In this document: positions 27,601-32,935 of the stretch, piece by piece
Layout of the letters: each line of letters begins with the position of its first letter
How positions within the stretch are numbered: position 1 is the first letter of the stretch
DNA from: Liolophura sinensis
Lineage: Eukaryota; Mollusca; Polyplacophora; Chitonida; Chitonidae
NCBI RefSeq assembly: GCF_032854445.1
Contig: NC_088302.1
Location: forward strand, 58,074,237 to 58,138,236
Direction of reading: 5' to 3'
DNA: 64,000 bases
Program-made: the position numbers and the translations under genes
The notes under the pieces: generated by a model
Seen by the model: the letters and a program-made list of their open reading frames with translations, nothing else
The model's database searches: none
Told to the model about the DNA's origin: nothing

Positions 27601-30600
27601 AGACAATCCATTTTGAGAAGAATTCCCTCTCATCAGTCTTTTGAATTTAACAGGTGTAATACAGTTTTACATTGTGTGTCCCGGGCAAAGCTGTTACGAA
27701 GTACAATCATTTACATCACACATCTGCCTGATACAGCTATAGACCTGGACAGGGTCATGGTATGTACACGTGTCACTTATTTTCTGTGTGGCTGTCAGGC
27801 TGTCCAAATGTCTGTAATTGTGTGTGTGGTTGTCAGGCTGTTCATATGTTTGTAATTGTGTGTGTGGTTTTCGGGATGTCCATCTGTCTGCAGTTGTGTG
27901 TGTGGTTGTCAGGCTGACCATCTGTCTATAATTGTCTGTGTGGTTGTCAGGCTGACCATCTGTCCATAATTGTCTGTGTGGTTGTCAGGCTGACCATCTG
28001 TCTATAATTGTCTGTGTGGTTGTAAGGCTGACCATCTGTCTATAAATGTCTGTGGTTGTCAGGCTGACCATCTAATTGCCTGTTTGGTTGTCAGGCTGAC
28101 CATCTGTCTATAATTGTCTGTGTGGTTGTCAGGCTGACCATCTGTCTATAATTGTCTGTGTGGTTGTCAAGCTGACCATCTGTCTAATTGTCTGTGTGGT
28201 TGTCAAGCTGACCATCTGTCTATAATTGTCTGTGTGGTTGTCAAGCTGACCATCTGGCTATAATTGTCTGTGTGTTTGCCAGGCTGTATGTCTATAATTG
28301 TCTGTGTGTTTTTCAGGCTGTATGTCTATAATTGTCTGTGTGTTTGTCAGGCTGTATGTCCATAATTGTCTGTGTGGTTGTCAGGCTGACCATCTGCCTA
28401 TAATTGTGTGTGTTCTTGTCTGGCTGACCATCTCACCATAATTGTCTGTGTGTTTGTCAGGCTGTCCATCTGTCTGTAAGTAGGGGTTCAAGCTTCAGGT
28501 CTGAATCCCTATTTTATCTGTGTGGATTATTATTATTCTCAGCAATTTTGTGATATGTTTTGGAGAAAACAACATATGGTACATAACTGAAACTTTAGTA
28601 TGTTGTAGGAAAGGGTCTAAAATTGTACTTTTTTATATGTTGGAAACATTTAGTCGCATTACTTGGTGGCCATATTGGATTTTGTGGCAAACCTAAAAGA
28701 TCACCTTGTGCAGAATGACTGATGCCATTGAGCTGAAATTTTAACTACCGTTGCACAAAGCTTGGGTACATACAGTGTGTGATTGCTTACTTCCTCTGTT
28801 GAAAATTGTACAAGCTCGCCATTTGCTGAGTATGTCATGTGACCAAAAAATTCATTATTTGCTAATAATTTCTAGATTTCCACAGAAGATGTCTGGCAAA
28901 TATTTCTGACTGATGCAGTTTTGGACGCTGATTCCAAAAATGCCATTTTTGCAAAACTGGAAATGATGTCATCAAAAGCCGAATTGGGTATATCTCCTGA
29001 ACCAAAGAAGCTAGAGATGCAATCTTAAGGTCTAACATCATCCTTAGAAAGGTGACAAATTTTGCATAACTGGCATTGTTGTCAGCAAACCAGAAGTAGT
29101 ACATGTCAAAAAAACAATCAAAGTTGAATAACTTCTACACCTAAAAGGGTCCAAAAGAAATGCGTGAAACTTAGATATGTGGTAATCTCTGTGATGAACT
29201 TTGATGAGTGAAAAGTTGGGAAACCTGAGTCACGTGATTTGGTGGCTATTTTGTGTTGCATTGAAAACATTTGACAGTCATTTTCTCCAAAACCAAATGT
29301 CTGATTAATTTGAAACTGTCTATAATCTGTCTATAATTGCCTGCGTGTTTGTCATACTGTACATCTGTCTATAATTGTCTGTGTGTTTGTCAGACTGGCT
29401 ATCTGCTTGCTGGTTACCTGTGTATAATTTGTCTGTGTGGTTGTCAGGCTGTCCATTTGTCTATAATTGCTTGTCAGGCTGTACATCTGTCTATAATTGT
29501 CTGTGTGGTTGACAGGTTGACCATCTGTCTATAATTGCCTGTGTGTTTGTCAGACTGTACATCTGTCTATAATGGTCTGTGTGGTTTTCAGACTGGCCAT
29601 CTGCTTGCTGGTTACCTGTCTAATGAACTGTTATCTGTTCGTATGCCTGTCCATGTGTTTCTCTGTCTTTCTGAGTGTTTGTCAGACTGTTTGATGTTTA
29701 CCTATCTGATTTTCCATCTGTTGCATGTCCATCTATTTATCAGTCTGTCTGTCCATCTGTTTGCCTGTTTATAAGCCTGCAGATGTTGATGGTTTCCCCC
29801 AGGCTCTGTCTAGTTTCTTCCCACCATAATTCTGGCCGCCGTCATATAACTGAAATATTTTTGAGAAATATGGCGTGAAACACCAATCGAGTAAATAAAT
29901 AAATTCATCTGTCTGTCCATCTGTTTGTCAGGCTGTGTGTTGCTTGTTACATTTCTGATATCATGTATCTGTCTGTCAATCTAGTATCCTTCGGTCACCC
30001 TTATTAGGGGTACTAGAGGTATATCTGATCTGAGGTGTGTCTGAGGTATACTTTGGGGTGTGTATGAAGTTGTATCTGAGGTACTGCCAATTATACCGTA
30101 CTTGGAAAGATTACATAAAAAATATGATGCCTGGGCTGTATCAGAGGTATGGATGAGGTATATGTTTACAGGCAAGGTGTAACTTATATTTAACAGACTG
30201 TTTTCACTCTATTTTGATAGAAAACAAGCTTAAAATATTTAACTGTTGGCTGTATAAATTATAGATAAATTTAAGTTGTAAGTGCATGCAGTTCTTTGTT
30301 TACAGTGTCTGTAAATTACAACAGTGATACACATGTACATGAGGCTTTCTACTTGCTTGATCAAAATTTAGTACTACTTATTTTATATGCCCTTTAGAAC
30401 TGTTCATGTGCCCACACATGACAAATTCGGCAGGAGGAAGCATCAAACACTACATTACTGGGTGGTTTTGCCGCAGCCTGGAATATGCACATTGTTAAGG
30501 GGCGGGCATCTTAGAATGATGAGGGGCAAATATGTCCGTGCTTTGTGATTTGTGAATATTTGTACGCTGAATGGCCAATCAATAGGGAATTTTAAAACTT

Positions 30601-32857
30601 GAAAAATGGCTTAGGTGTACCTGAGGTGCATGGTCACTTAAGTATATTCAAAAACTCCCAAAATTTTAAGGTGTACAAGACGTACATTGTTCATTTGTTT
30701 TTTGATTTTCAAAAGTTTCTGAGATGTACCCGAGGTACATACTCTAAGTGTTGATTAAGTTGCTGAGGAGTATTTGAGGCACATTATCTCACATTCAAAA
30801 ACTGCTGCGAAGTTCCTGAGGTATATGCATATGACTGGGGTGTACTTGAGGTACAATACACCACAGATAATATAGATGAGGTGTACATCCCATATACACT
30901 TTATTTATACCTCACACTGAGTTGTTCACCTCATGTTTGTAAGAGTTTCTAAATCCAGAGTATGTCAATCCATCAGTGTGTTTGCCATGCTGTATGTCTG
31001 TTTGACATGCTACCTATCTGTTTGTTGGACTGTCCATTGGTTTGTAATGCTGTCTGTCCATTTGTTGGGCTGTCAATTGGTTTGTAATGCTGTCTGTCCA
31101 TTTGTCAGATTATCCATCTGTTTGCTGGTTGCCTGTGTGAGTTTTTGTCAAACTGTCCGTCTGTTTTCTGGTTAACCCCCTGATTATCCACCAATTCGTT
31201 TGTCTGTCCGCCTGTTTGATTGCCTTTCTGCTGCGTTATATTCCTGTCTGTTTGTCTTGCATCTGATTGCCTGATCAAGAAGTTGCATGAAATCTCATGG
31301 GGATTGATGTGGGTTGATGTCTGTCTGTTTGTCATGCTGTCCCTCTGTTTGACATGCTGCTTATCTGTTTGTTGGACTGTCCACTGGTTTGTAATGCTTT
31401 CTGTCTATTTGCTGGGCTGTCCATTGGTTTGTAATGCTGTCCGTCTATTTGCTGGGCTGTCCATTGGTTTGTAATGCTGTCGGTCTGTTTGCTGGGCTGT
31501 CCATTGTTTATAATGCTGTCTGTATGATTGTTGGGCTGTCCATTAGTTTGTAGTGCTGTCTGTCTGTTTGTTGGGCTGTCAATTGGTTTGTAATGCTGTC
31601 TGTCCATTTGCTGGGCTGTCAATTGGTTTGTAATGCTGTCTGTCTATTTGCTGGGCTGTCCATTGGTTTGTAATACTGTCTGTCTATTTGCTGGGCTGTC
31701 CATTGGTTTGTAATGCTGTCTGTCTATTTGCTGGGCTGTCCATTGGTATGTAATGCTGTCTGTCCATTTGCTGGGCTGTCCATTGATTTGTAATGCTGTC
31801 TCTATGTTTGCTGGACTGTCCATTGGTTTTGTAATGCTGTCTGTCTGTTTGCTGGGGTGTCCATTGGTTTGCAGTGCTGTCTGTCTATTTGCTGGGCTGT
31901 CCATTGCTTTGTAATACTGTCTGTCTATTTGCTGGGCTGTCAATTGGTTTGCAGTGCTGTCTGTCTGTTTGCTGGGCTGTCCATTGGTTTATAAAGGTGT
32001 CTGTCCATTTGCTGGGCTGTCAATTGGTTTGCAGTGCTGTCTGTCCATTTGTCAGACTATCCATCTGTTTGCTGGTTGCCTGTGTGAGTTTTTGTCAATC
32101 TGTCCATCTGTTTACTGGTTGACCCTCTGATTATCCATCAATTCGTTTGTCTGTCCGCATGTTTGATTGCCTTTCTGCTGCGTTATGTTCCCGTCTGTTT
32201 GTCTTGCGTCTGATTGCCTGATCAAGAAGTTGCATGAAATCTCATGTGGATTGATGTGGATGTGTTCCAAAAATCACTAAGGCTACTGCATGAACCAAAT
32301 CTGGTTCATTTTCCATGAGGTCTGTGGACACGAGTAAGAACACACTTTTTGTGTTCCTCTATACAAGAGGCTATGATTAAATCCACACCAGTTTAAAACT
32401 AGACGCTTTATTCATGTTTGTGGTACTGACGAGTTTACCATGAGTGGTTATGTTTTGATAATAATTAATAACTGTTAATAGAATTTAGAGTTTATACTTT
32501 TCCCTTTTGCTGTTAAAGGAGTCTGTCTGCTTGCAGGTGGTGTCTGGAGGCAGAGTACAGGAGTGCGACCCTCCCCATGTGCTTTTCCAGGACAAAACCT
32601 CTTTCTTTTACAAAATGTGTGAGGAACTGGGTGAGGCAGAACTCAATAGACTACAATGTGTTGCTCAGGAAAAGTATGAGAACAAGCCATATGTGTCTCC
32701 TCCAATTAACCCCTCAGACTTGGAGGACCCTACACAGGTATCCCCTTCTTCTGCTAGCCCCATCAACCTGAACGTCCTGCCCAGCTTCCACTCCTCAAGA
32801 CTTGTAGGGGTTCTCAATCAGCTGCCCACAAACAAATTCTCCACAGAGAGGTTATAG
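584..32857 (+). CDS. ABCC4-like: ABCC-family (MRP4/CFTR-like) ABC transporter, 3' part, 19 exons
   Basis: The 19 exons listed below join to 2,841 nt, exactly 947 codons with the TAG stop, giving 946 residues numbered here from the first exon. Order: NBD1 (1-188), linker (189-285), TMD2 (about 286-590), NBD2 (about 615-860), C-terminal tail. ABCC proteins are plasma-membrane exporters, or a chloride channel in CFTR, driven by two ATP sites at the NBD interface. Here NBD1 keeps Walker A (GPPESGKT, K31) and Walker B Asp139. It has Pro60 at the Q-loop, LDASF (115-119) for LSGGQ, Gly140 at the catalytic acid and Asp172 for the H-loop His. NBD2 keeps FSVGQ (772-776), Glu797 and His828 but has lost Walker A (Gln676 for Lys). 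TMD1 is outside the window. Intact frame and splice sites argue against a pseudogene; subfamily assignment is by resemblance. Confidence 0.87.
690..952 (+). mobile_element. tRNA-derived SINE, full length
   Basis: The head has an A-box-like GGTTCAGTTGGTTAG and a B-box-like GAGTTCAAGTCC, as in a tRNA promoter. A conserved body (GGTTTCC, TAATGCTGGCCGCC) and a tail ending GCGTAAAACACCAATCAAAT follow. This is the dominant SINE of the window. The tRNA-like head is degenerate and is not a functional tRNA gene. Confidence 0.88.
1120..1960. repeat. Minisatellite, ~31-bp unit, interrupted by a SINE
   Basis: Units carry GCTGACTGTGACTTTAGAAC followed by ACTGTTAGTTA. One or two copies lie left of the SINE (1182-1451) and about 15 to its right, so the SINE jumped into an existing array. 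Confidence 0.85.
1182..1451 (+). mobile_element. tRNA-derived SINE, full length, inside a minisatellite
   Basis: Same family as the copy at 690, ending in an A-run. It is flanked by 13-bp direct repeats, TCATTCAGCCGAT at 1168-1180 and TCATTCAGCTGAT at 1452-1464 (one mismatch). They could be a target-site duplication, although the surrounding array also carries related sequence. Confidence 0.88.
2130..2171 (+). CDS. ABCC4-like: ABCC exon 2: NBD1 Walker A
   Basis: Acceptor TTCTGTTACAG, donor GGAAAG|GTGAGC. Encodes GKMHTIIGPPESGK (18-31). With Thr32 from the next exon it forms the P-loop GPPESGKT, with the nucleotide-binding Lys and Thr kept. The 42-bp exon is in phase 0. Confidence 0.88.
2398..3230. 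mobile_element. 833-bp TIR DNA transposon, hAT-like remnant
   Basis: The ends are inverted: CAGGCTTCGCAC at the left and GTGCGAACCCTG at the right. A perfect 6-bp GCATTA flanks both sides (2392-2397 and 3231-3236), consistent with a target duplication. Subterminal CTTGAAAGTACTTGAA motifs occur in both orientations. A short frame near 2740-2860 (SIEWLQFPDFKDWLVRDD) resembles the N-terminal Trp-rich segment of some hAT-derived proteins; that is an inference. No complete transposase remains. Confidence 0.75.
3245..3950. repeat. Minisatellite, ~71-bp unit, ~10 copies
   Basis: Units contain GTGACCTCCAGCATGTGC, then TTTGTGGGACATCAGTGTCT and ACTGTGCCTGACCC. Intronic, between ABCC exons 2 and 3. Confidence 0.9.
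3951..4797. other. Unassigned intron sequence
   Basis: No exon, known element or repeat recognised. AT-rich, with a possible diverged element edge near 4237 (CAGTGTTCGAA). Confidence 0.5.
4800..4930 (+). mobile_element. SINE fragment, 5' half
   Basis: Diverged copy of the tRNA-derived SINE: GGAGCCTCTCAGCAAT, CCAGTCCAGCTCATGC and GTTGCCAGCAACCTGCGG are recognisable. The tRNA-like first bases and the tail are missing. Confidence 0.75.
4931..5171. other. Intron sequence before ABCC exon 3
   Basis: No repeat or exon recognised. Confidence 0.5.
5172..5363 (+). CDS. ABCC4-like: ABCC exon 3: NBD1 after Walker A, Q-loop region
   Basis: Acceptor GTTGAAACAG, donor TACCAG|GTGAAT; 64 codons in phase 0 (32-95). 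Begins TSLLLAMIGE, the helix after the P-loop. GSIQRNGKVVYIS and FPGSVRENITFG match the conserved ABCC NBD1 strand and loop. The usual SQQPW Q-loop reads SPTSW, so its Gln is replaced by Pro60. Confidence 0.93.
5705..5799 (+). CDS. ABCC4-like: ABCC exon 4: NBD1 signature region
   Basis: Acceptor TTGAACTCCAG, donor GCCAG|GTTAGT. Encodes MLPQGELTTIGEQGV, then PLDASFQARIALAR (residues 96-127, last codon split). The flanks match ABCC4-type NBD1 closely, but LSGGQ reads LDASF with no gap, so the ABC signature is lost. Confidence 0.93.
6014..6100 (+). CDS. ABCC4-like: ABCC exon 5: NBD1 Walker B
   Basis: Acceptor TTTTTTCTCAG, donor GACAA|GTAAGA. Completes Arg127 and encodes CDIFLVDGILKAMDPRTA. Walker B Asp139 is kept. 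The following acidic residue is Gly140, and the D-loop is KAMD. Confidence 0.9.
6240..7215. repeat. Degenerate minisatellite, ~29-bp unit, ~33 copies
   Basis: Units read roughly TTGACCCCTGACCCTTCATC followed by CTGCTCTAA, with many base and length variants. Intronic between ABCC exons 5 and 6. Confidence 0.9.
7270..8430. repeat. Minisatellite, 78-bp unit, ~15 copies
   Basis: Highly homogeneous units with CATGATAGTCCCACCATGGG, GGATGGCAGTAGGGAGTGAA and GGGTCAGCGTATGATATG. The period is 26 codons, so long frames stay open on both strands without any evidence of coding. GC content is higher than in the flanks. Confidence 0.95.
8431..8916. other. Intron sequence before ABCC exon 6
   Basis: No repeat, mobile element or exon recognised. 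Confidence 0.5.
8917..9013 (+). CDS. ABCC4-like: ABCC exon 6: end of NBD1, H-loop region
   Basis: Acceptor TTTCCTTACTTAG, donor TCAAGG|GTAATG. Completes Lys156 and runs to Arg188 (CLCGLLRGKTVVLVTDS...). It matches the stretch that ends VTH in active NBDs; here the switch His is Asp172. The last 18 exon bases and the donor recur in the array that follows. Confidence 0.88.
9014..9910. repeat. Minisatellite, 40-bp unit, ~22 copies, carrying copies of the exon 6 donor
   Basis: The unit combines the exon end GTTGTTCTCATGTCAAGG, the intron start GTAATGAATACAAAAC and a short spacer. Several units keep AAGGGTAATGA intact (near 9113, 9351, 9471 and 9671). The array starts at the real donor. Confidence 0.93.
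9911..10129. other. Intron sequence between arrays
   Basis: Contains a short imperfect duplication of AACATATTCTAAGAAATCTG (about 9955-10010). Nothing else recognised. Confidence 0.5.
10130..10613. repeat. Minisatellite, ~14-bp unit (left block)
   Basis: Units read CAGCATACACCTCT. The same array resumes at about 12071, so it was split by the element at 10614-12070. Confidence 0.9.
10614..12070. mobile_element. 1.46-kb TIR-like element nested in a minisatellite
   Basis: Left end CAGTGTGCGCACAGTCCTTG. Read inwards, the right end is CAGGGTTTGTACAGG. CCTTGAAAGTGCTTGAAA motifs lie near the left end and TCCTTGAATTTC near the right. The ends resemble the 2398-3230 element, suggesting a related non-autonomous family. 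No clear transposase frame; direct repeats at the borders cannot be told from array units. Confidence 0.6.
12071..12345. repeat. Minisatellite, ~14-bp unit (right block)
   Basis: Continuation of the CAGCATACACCTCT array seen at 10130-10613. Confidence 0.88.
12437..12667 (+). CDS. ABCC4-like: ABCC exon 7: NBD1-TMD2 linker
   Basis: Acceptor ATTGATGGTAG, donor TTTTAAG|GTTAGT; 77 codons in phase 0 (189-265). Begins GSVLHKGSYQEL, the usual strand after NBD1 (G-x-gSY-EL). A hydrophilic, variable linker follows, as expected in ABCC proteins. Confidence 0.88.
12713..12838. repeat. Short tandem array, ~23-bp unit, ~6 copies
   Basis: Units read AATAAGCAACCACAAAATAG plus AAC. Intronic, 45 bp after the exon 7 donor. 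Confidence 0.88.
13073..13213 (+). CDS. ABCC4-like: ABCC exon 8: start of TMD2
   Basis: Acceptor CTGAATTACAG, donor TTACAG|GTAACA; 47 codons in phase 0 (266-312). LPTRDIYWQYFILGG leads into a hydrophobic helix (CLGVLLFVLLSALL), the first membrane segment of TMD2. Confidence 0.88.
13511..13548 (+). CDS. ABCC4-like: ABCC exon 9: 38-bp microexon
   Basis: Acceptor TGTGTTCTAG, donor TACTG|GTAAGT. Encodes GTFIVSEWWLAYW with the last Trp split. The WWL-YW motif is a hallmark after the first TMD2 helix of ABCC transporters, and phase matches both neighbours. Confidence 0.87.
13690..14104. repeat. Minisatellite, ~16-bp unit, ~26 copies
   Basis: Units read CCACTGCACCTATATC with variants. A short tail recurs after the SINE-like element (about 14355-14390). 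Confidence 0.9.
14105..14352 (+). mobile_element. Second short dispersed repeat family (SINE-like)
   Basis: Body contains GACCTGTATCGGTATAAT, GGTGAGGCGGCTGACTTG and CGCCATATGACTGAAAAATT, ending AACGTTAAAACCCGAGCA with a CACT-repeat tail. A diverged relative lies at about 19765-20045. Such CACTCACT-tailed repeats are common in molluscan genomes; this is from general knowledge, not a search. Confidence 0.7.
14353..14551. other. Short intron remainder
   Basis: Array relics to about 14395, then unassigned sequence up to the exon 10 acceptor. Confidence 0.5.
14552..14802 (+). CDS. ABCC4-like: ABCC exon 10: TMD2 helices
   Basis: Acceptor CCTGTCAACAG, donor TTTGG|GTGAGT. Completes the Trp of exon 9. 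It encodes an extracellular loop with NRS and NHT glycosylation sequons, a membrane helix (MALTVGTVILGILQATSFF) and ASKLHDEGLEGVLQSPLSFF, the conserved coupling segment of ABCC TMD2. Confidence 0.92.
14998..15225 (+). CDS. ABCC4-like: ABCC exon 11: TMD2 helices
   Basis: Acceptor TTCTATTCTCAG, donor CACAG|GTCAGC. GTLLSCFSRDVSIVDQ matches the G-x-lNRFS-D-x-x-x-D intracellular segment; the usual N-R is S-C. Two hydrophobic helices follow and the exon ends QTTQDLRKLELTG, matching the conserved R-KRLE region. Confidence 0.92.
15487..15723 (+). CDS. ABCC4-like: ABCC exon 12: TMD2, IGGLRTIRSY region
   Basis: Acceptor GGCATTTTACTTCAG, donor CCAGG|GTATGT. SSHIASTIGGLRTIRSYSVE matches the highly conserved S-l-G-l-tIRAy segment. 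A membrane helix (DILGLLVVIGVSLAAILVV) follows. Confidence 0.93.
15965..16080. repeat. Short tandem array, ~29-bp unit, ~4 copies
   Basis: Units read CATGCTTAAGACAGACACTC followed by TGATTGGTCA. It directly precedes the large 54-bp array. Confidence 0.85.
16085..19445. repeat. Large minisatellite, 54-bp unit, ~62 copies, with 108-bp higher-order dimers
   Basis: Units contain ATCCACCAGCATCTGTCAGT, GCCACATCTCTCACATTG and CTGTACATGATC. From about 17550 two unit types alternate (CATCTGTCAGTGCCGCATCT and TACCTGTAAGTGCCACAAGT), a 108-bp higher-order repeat. The period is 18 codons, so 425- and 299-codon frames stay open. They are low-complexity Cys/His/Ile repeats and I do not call them genes. Confidence 0.95.
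19525..19631 (+). CDS. ABCC4-like: ABCC exon 13: last TMD2 helix
   Basis: Acceptor TTTGCTTGTTTCAG, donor TTCAAG|GTAAGA; completes a Gly codon and ends in phase 0. APLFGLSLIYALHLINVLQP matches the G-l-aLsYal-l helix and is followed by VKSASVQFK, just before NBD2. Confidence 0.9.
19698..21015. repeat. Minisatellite, 32-bp unit, ~28 copies, carrying copies of the exon 14 acceptor
   Basis: Each unit contains TGTTTTCAGATGGCCTCA, the real acceptor plus the first 9 coding bases of exon 14, then CTCATATCCCTGTC. Two outlying copies at 19700-19760 are separated by an inserted SINE-like element. The last units run into the true acceptor at 21015. All three forward frames lack stops across most of the array. 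Confidence 0.95.
19765..20045 (+). mobile_element. Diverged copy of the second short dispersed family
   Basis: Shares GTTGACC...GTATAATGTGATT, TGTCTTCGGCAATATACTTC and GATATGACTGAAAACTCAAA spacing with 14105-14352. It splits the 32-bp array. Confidence 0.55.
21016..21213 (+). CDS. ABCC4-like: ABCC exon 14: TMD2-NBD2 junction
   Basis: Acceptor TCTGTTCTCAG, donor GAGAAA|GTGAGT; 66 codons in phase 0 (600-665). MASVDRLLQCYQLPSES matches the mtSVeRv-eY--lp-E segment and NWPMYGILTLEGVSLL the first NBD2 strand. No aromatic residue is seen where the A-loop Tyr is expected. Flanked by splice-site arrays on both sides. Confidence 0.92.
21214..22378. repeat. Minisatellite, 39-bp unit, ~29 copies, carrying donor-like sites
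   Basis: Units read CATCTGGTAAGTGTCCACAC followed by CTGTATGTGAAGTGTACAA. The first intron bases of exon 14 (GTGAGTCCCCAACATCTGTA, then TCTGTGAAGC) look like the ancestral unit, so the array seems to have grown from this donor. Most units contain GGTAAGT, a near-perfect 5' splice site. Confidence 0.93.
22381..22648 (-). mobile_element. tRNA-derived SINE, full length, minus orientation
   Basis: Reads inverted: TTTGATTGGTGTTTTTCGCC tail at the left and CAACTGAGCCACGGAGGCC head at the right. Inserted in the 39-bp array, which resumes at 22649. Confidence 0.88.
22649..22835. repeat. Remainder of the 39-bp donor-like array
   Basis: About five diverged units (AACATCTAGTAAGTGTCCAC) after the SINE. 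Sequence from 22836 to the exon at 23022 is unassigned. Confidence 0.85.
23022..23177 (+). CDS. ABCC4-like: ABCC exon 15: NBD2 Walker A region
   Basis: Acceptor TGTGTTTTCTTAG, donor CTAAA|GTAAGT; 52 codons in phase 0 (666-717). It follows EEK and aligns without gaps to the NBD2 P-loop exon, but reads GIMFMNAAEQQSFLSVL. The P-loop glycines and Lys are gone (Gln676). GMVRLDGVDSATVSLQRLRQ is well conserved. The Q-loop Gln is Lys717. Confidence 0.92.
23290..23557 (+). mobile_element. Diverged SINE copy
   Basis: Matches the tRNA-derived SINE body (GGAGCCTCTCACCACTGCGA, TAATACTGGCTG, TATGGCGTAAAACAC). The tRNA-like head is largely eroded. Confidence 0.75.
23637..24990 (-). mobile_element. 5'-truncated LINE remnant (reverse transcriptase, CR1/L2-like)
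   Basis: On the minus strand, in order, broken frames give recognisable reverse transcriptase blocks: GVLYIDLKQAFDLVNHQ, HVLGPLLFLIFMNDLPLH, a degraded catalytic region (ENDTVSVS where YADD-T is expected), then RKYLPNDARILFYNAYVQPL and VHERIMLHKAALIFKCLNG from the C-terminal part. Frameshifts and stops separate them. The 3' end is an ATT/AAT-type microsatellite near 23640. Family placement is by resemblance only. Confidence 0.82.
25040..25641. repeat. Minisatellite, 61-bp unit (some 55 bp), ~10 copies, carrying copies of the exon 16 acceptor
   Basis: Every unit carries TTTCTCCTTGTTTCAG followed by AACCCTCCCCTCATG and CTGGGCACC. That is the exon 16 acceptor plus about its first 23 coding bases. 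The final copy is the real exon. A forward frame runs unbroken from 25021 into the exon frame. Confidence 0.95.
25642..25731 (+). CDS. ABCC4-like: ABCC exon 16: NBD2 after Q-loop
   Basis: Acceptor CTCCTTGTTTCAG, donor GAACAA|GTGAGT; 30 codons in phase 0 (718-747). NPPLMLGTIRQNIDPETKYT then DAQIWRVFEQ closely match the conserved dPvlFsGTiR-NlDP segment. Confidence 0.93.
25732..26079. other. Intron 16, no feature seen
   Basis: AT-rich unique-looking sequence with no repeat recognised. Confidence 0.6.
26080..26252 (+). CDS. ABCC4-like: ABCC exon 17: NBD2 signature and Walker B
   Basis: Acceptor GTCTTTTTTCAG, donor CCTCAG|GTTAGT. VQLSSLIEKLPHKF leads to FSVGQIQLLWLARALL, an ABCC4/CFTR-type NBD2 signature kept intact (772-776). 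Walker B reads LVIIEEASSNPN: Glu796 replaces the Asp, the catalytic Glu797 is kept and the D-loop is altered. Confidence 0.94.
26300..27530. repeat. Minisatellite, ~38-bp unit, ~25 copies, with a ~34-bp relative at its start
   Basis: From about 26585 units read GAACTACATGTCCAACTGAC then AAGGTAATCCAGTTATGT. The first 280 bp use a shorter related unit (GGTATACTGACAAGATAACC). Confidence 0.92.
27654..27759 (+). CDS. ABCC4-like: ABCC exon 18: NBD2 H-loop
   Basis: Acceptor TTGAATTTAACAG, donor GTCATG|GTATGT. Completes Arg805 and encodes STIIYITHLPDTAIDLDRVM; the switch His828 is kept. Phase 0 at the end. Confidence 0.92.
27780..28483. repeat. Minisatellite, ~38-bp unit (left block)
   Basis: Units read GTCAGGCTGACCATCTGTCT then ATAATTGTCTGTGTGGTT. 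It starts about 20 bp after the exon 18 donor and resumes at about 29319. Confidence 0.9.
28484..29318. other. Unassigned ~835-bp block interrupting an array
   Basis: AT-rich sequence with 38-bp array units on both sides, so probably an insertion. Two similar internal stretches (near 28655 and 29220, both with TTTGGTGGC- or CTTGGTGGC-like cores) hint at internal repetition. No terminal repeats found. Confidence 0.45.
29319..29770. repeat. Minisatellite, ~38-bp unit (right block)
   Basis: Same TCTATAATTGTCTGTGTG units as at 27780, degrading into CTGTCTGTCCATCTGTTT towards 29770. Confidence 0.85.
29773..29904 (+). mobile_element. SINE fragment, 3' half
   Basis: Only the body and tail of the tRNA-derived SINE are present (CCACCATAATTCTGGCCGCC, GGCGTGAAACACCAATCGAG). 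5' truncated. Confidence 0.82.
29905..30940. other. Unassigned intron, with degenerate GAGGTATA-type repetition
   Basis: Short words such as CTGAGGTGTACCTGAGGTAC recur irregularly (30010-30180 and 30600-30900), an old decayed tandem array. The centre is AT-rich and unrecognised. Confidence 0.5.
30950..32125. repeat. Minisatellite, 40-bp unit, ~25 copies
   Basis: Units read GGTTTGTAATGCTGTCTGTC then TATTTGCTGGGCTGTCCATT. The array and its ~210-bp right flank occur twice, offset by about 945 bp. Confidence 0.92.
31096..32270. repeat. ~210-bp direct duplication flanking the 40-bp array
   Basis: The stretch at about 31096-31310 (CCATTTGTCAGATTATCCAT through GATCAAGAAGTTGCATGAAA) recurs at about 32048-32260 with few changes. 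The ~945-bp block between was evidently duplicated as a unit. 32271-32536 is unassigned. Confidence 0.85.
32537..32857 (+). CDS. ABCC4-like: ABCC exon 19: C-terminal exon with stop
   Basis: Acceptor TCTGCTTGCAG; ends in TAG; 106 codons plus stop (841-946). VVSGGRVQECDPPHVLFQDK and TSFFYKMCEELGEAE match the conserved C-terminal end of ABCC proteins. A 70-residue polar tail unlike known members ends in TERL, a possible PDZ-binding end. Confidence 0.93.
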   Translation: MVSGGRVQECDPPHVLFQDKTSFFYKMCEELGEAELNRLQCVAQEKYENKPYVSPPINPSDLEDPTQVSPSSASPINLNVLPSFHSSRLVGVLNQLPTNKFSTERL

Positions 32858-32935
32858 CACTGGCAGCTAAGCTCATCACATATTGACCTTTGTGTAACAT
32901 GTGCAGTTATTTGAGTGCTGAGTGTTTGTTGTATC

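Noticed and set aside
27760-28483. Further splice-seeded array at the exon 18 donor
   Set aside because: The array starts about 20 bp into the intron and its unit does not clearly contain the exon end.
584-32857. ABCC pseudogene
   Set aside because: Nineteen exons keep phase, consensus splice sites and conserved structural motifs. Losses are confined to ATP-site residues, not frameshifts.
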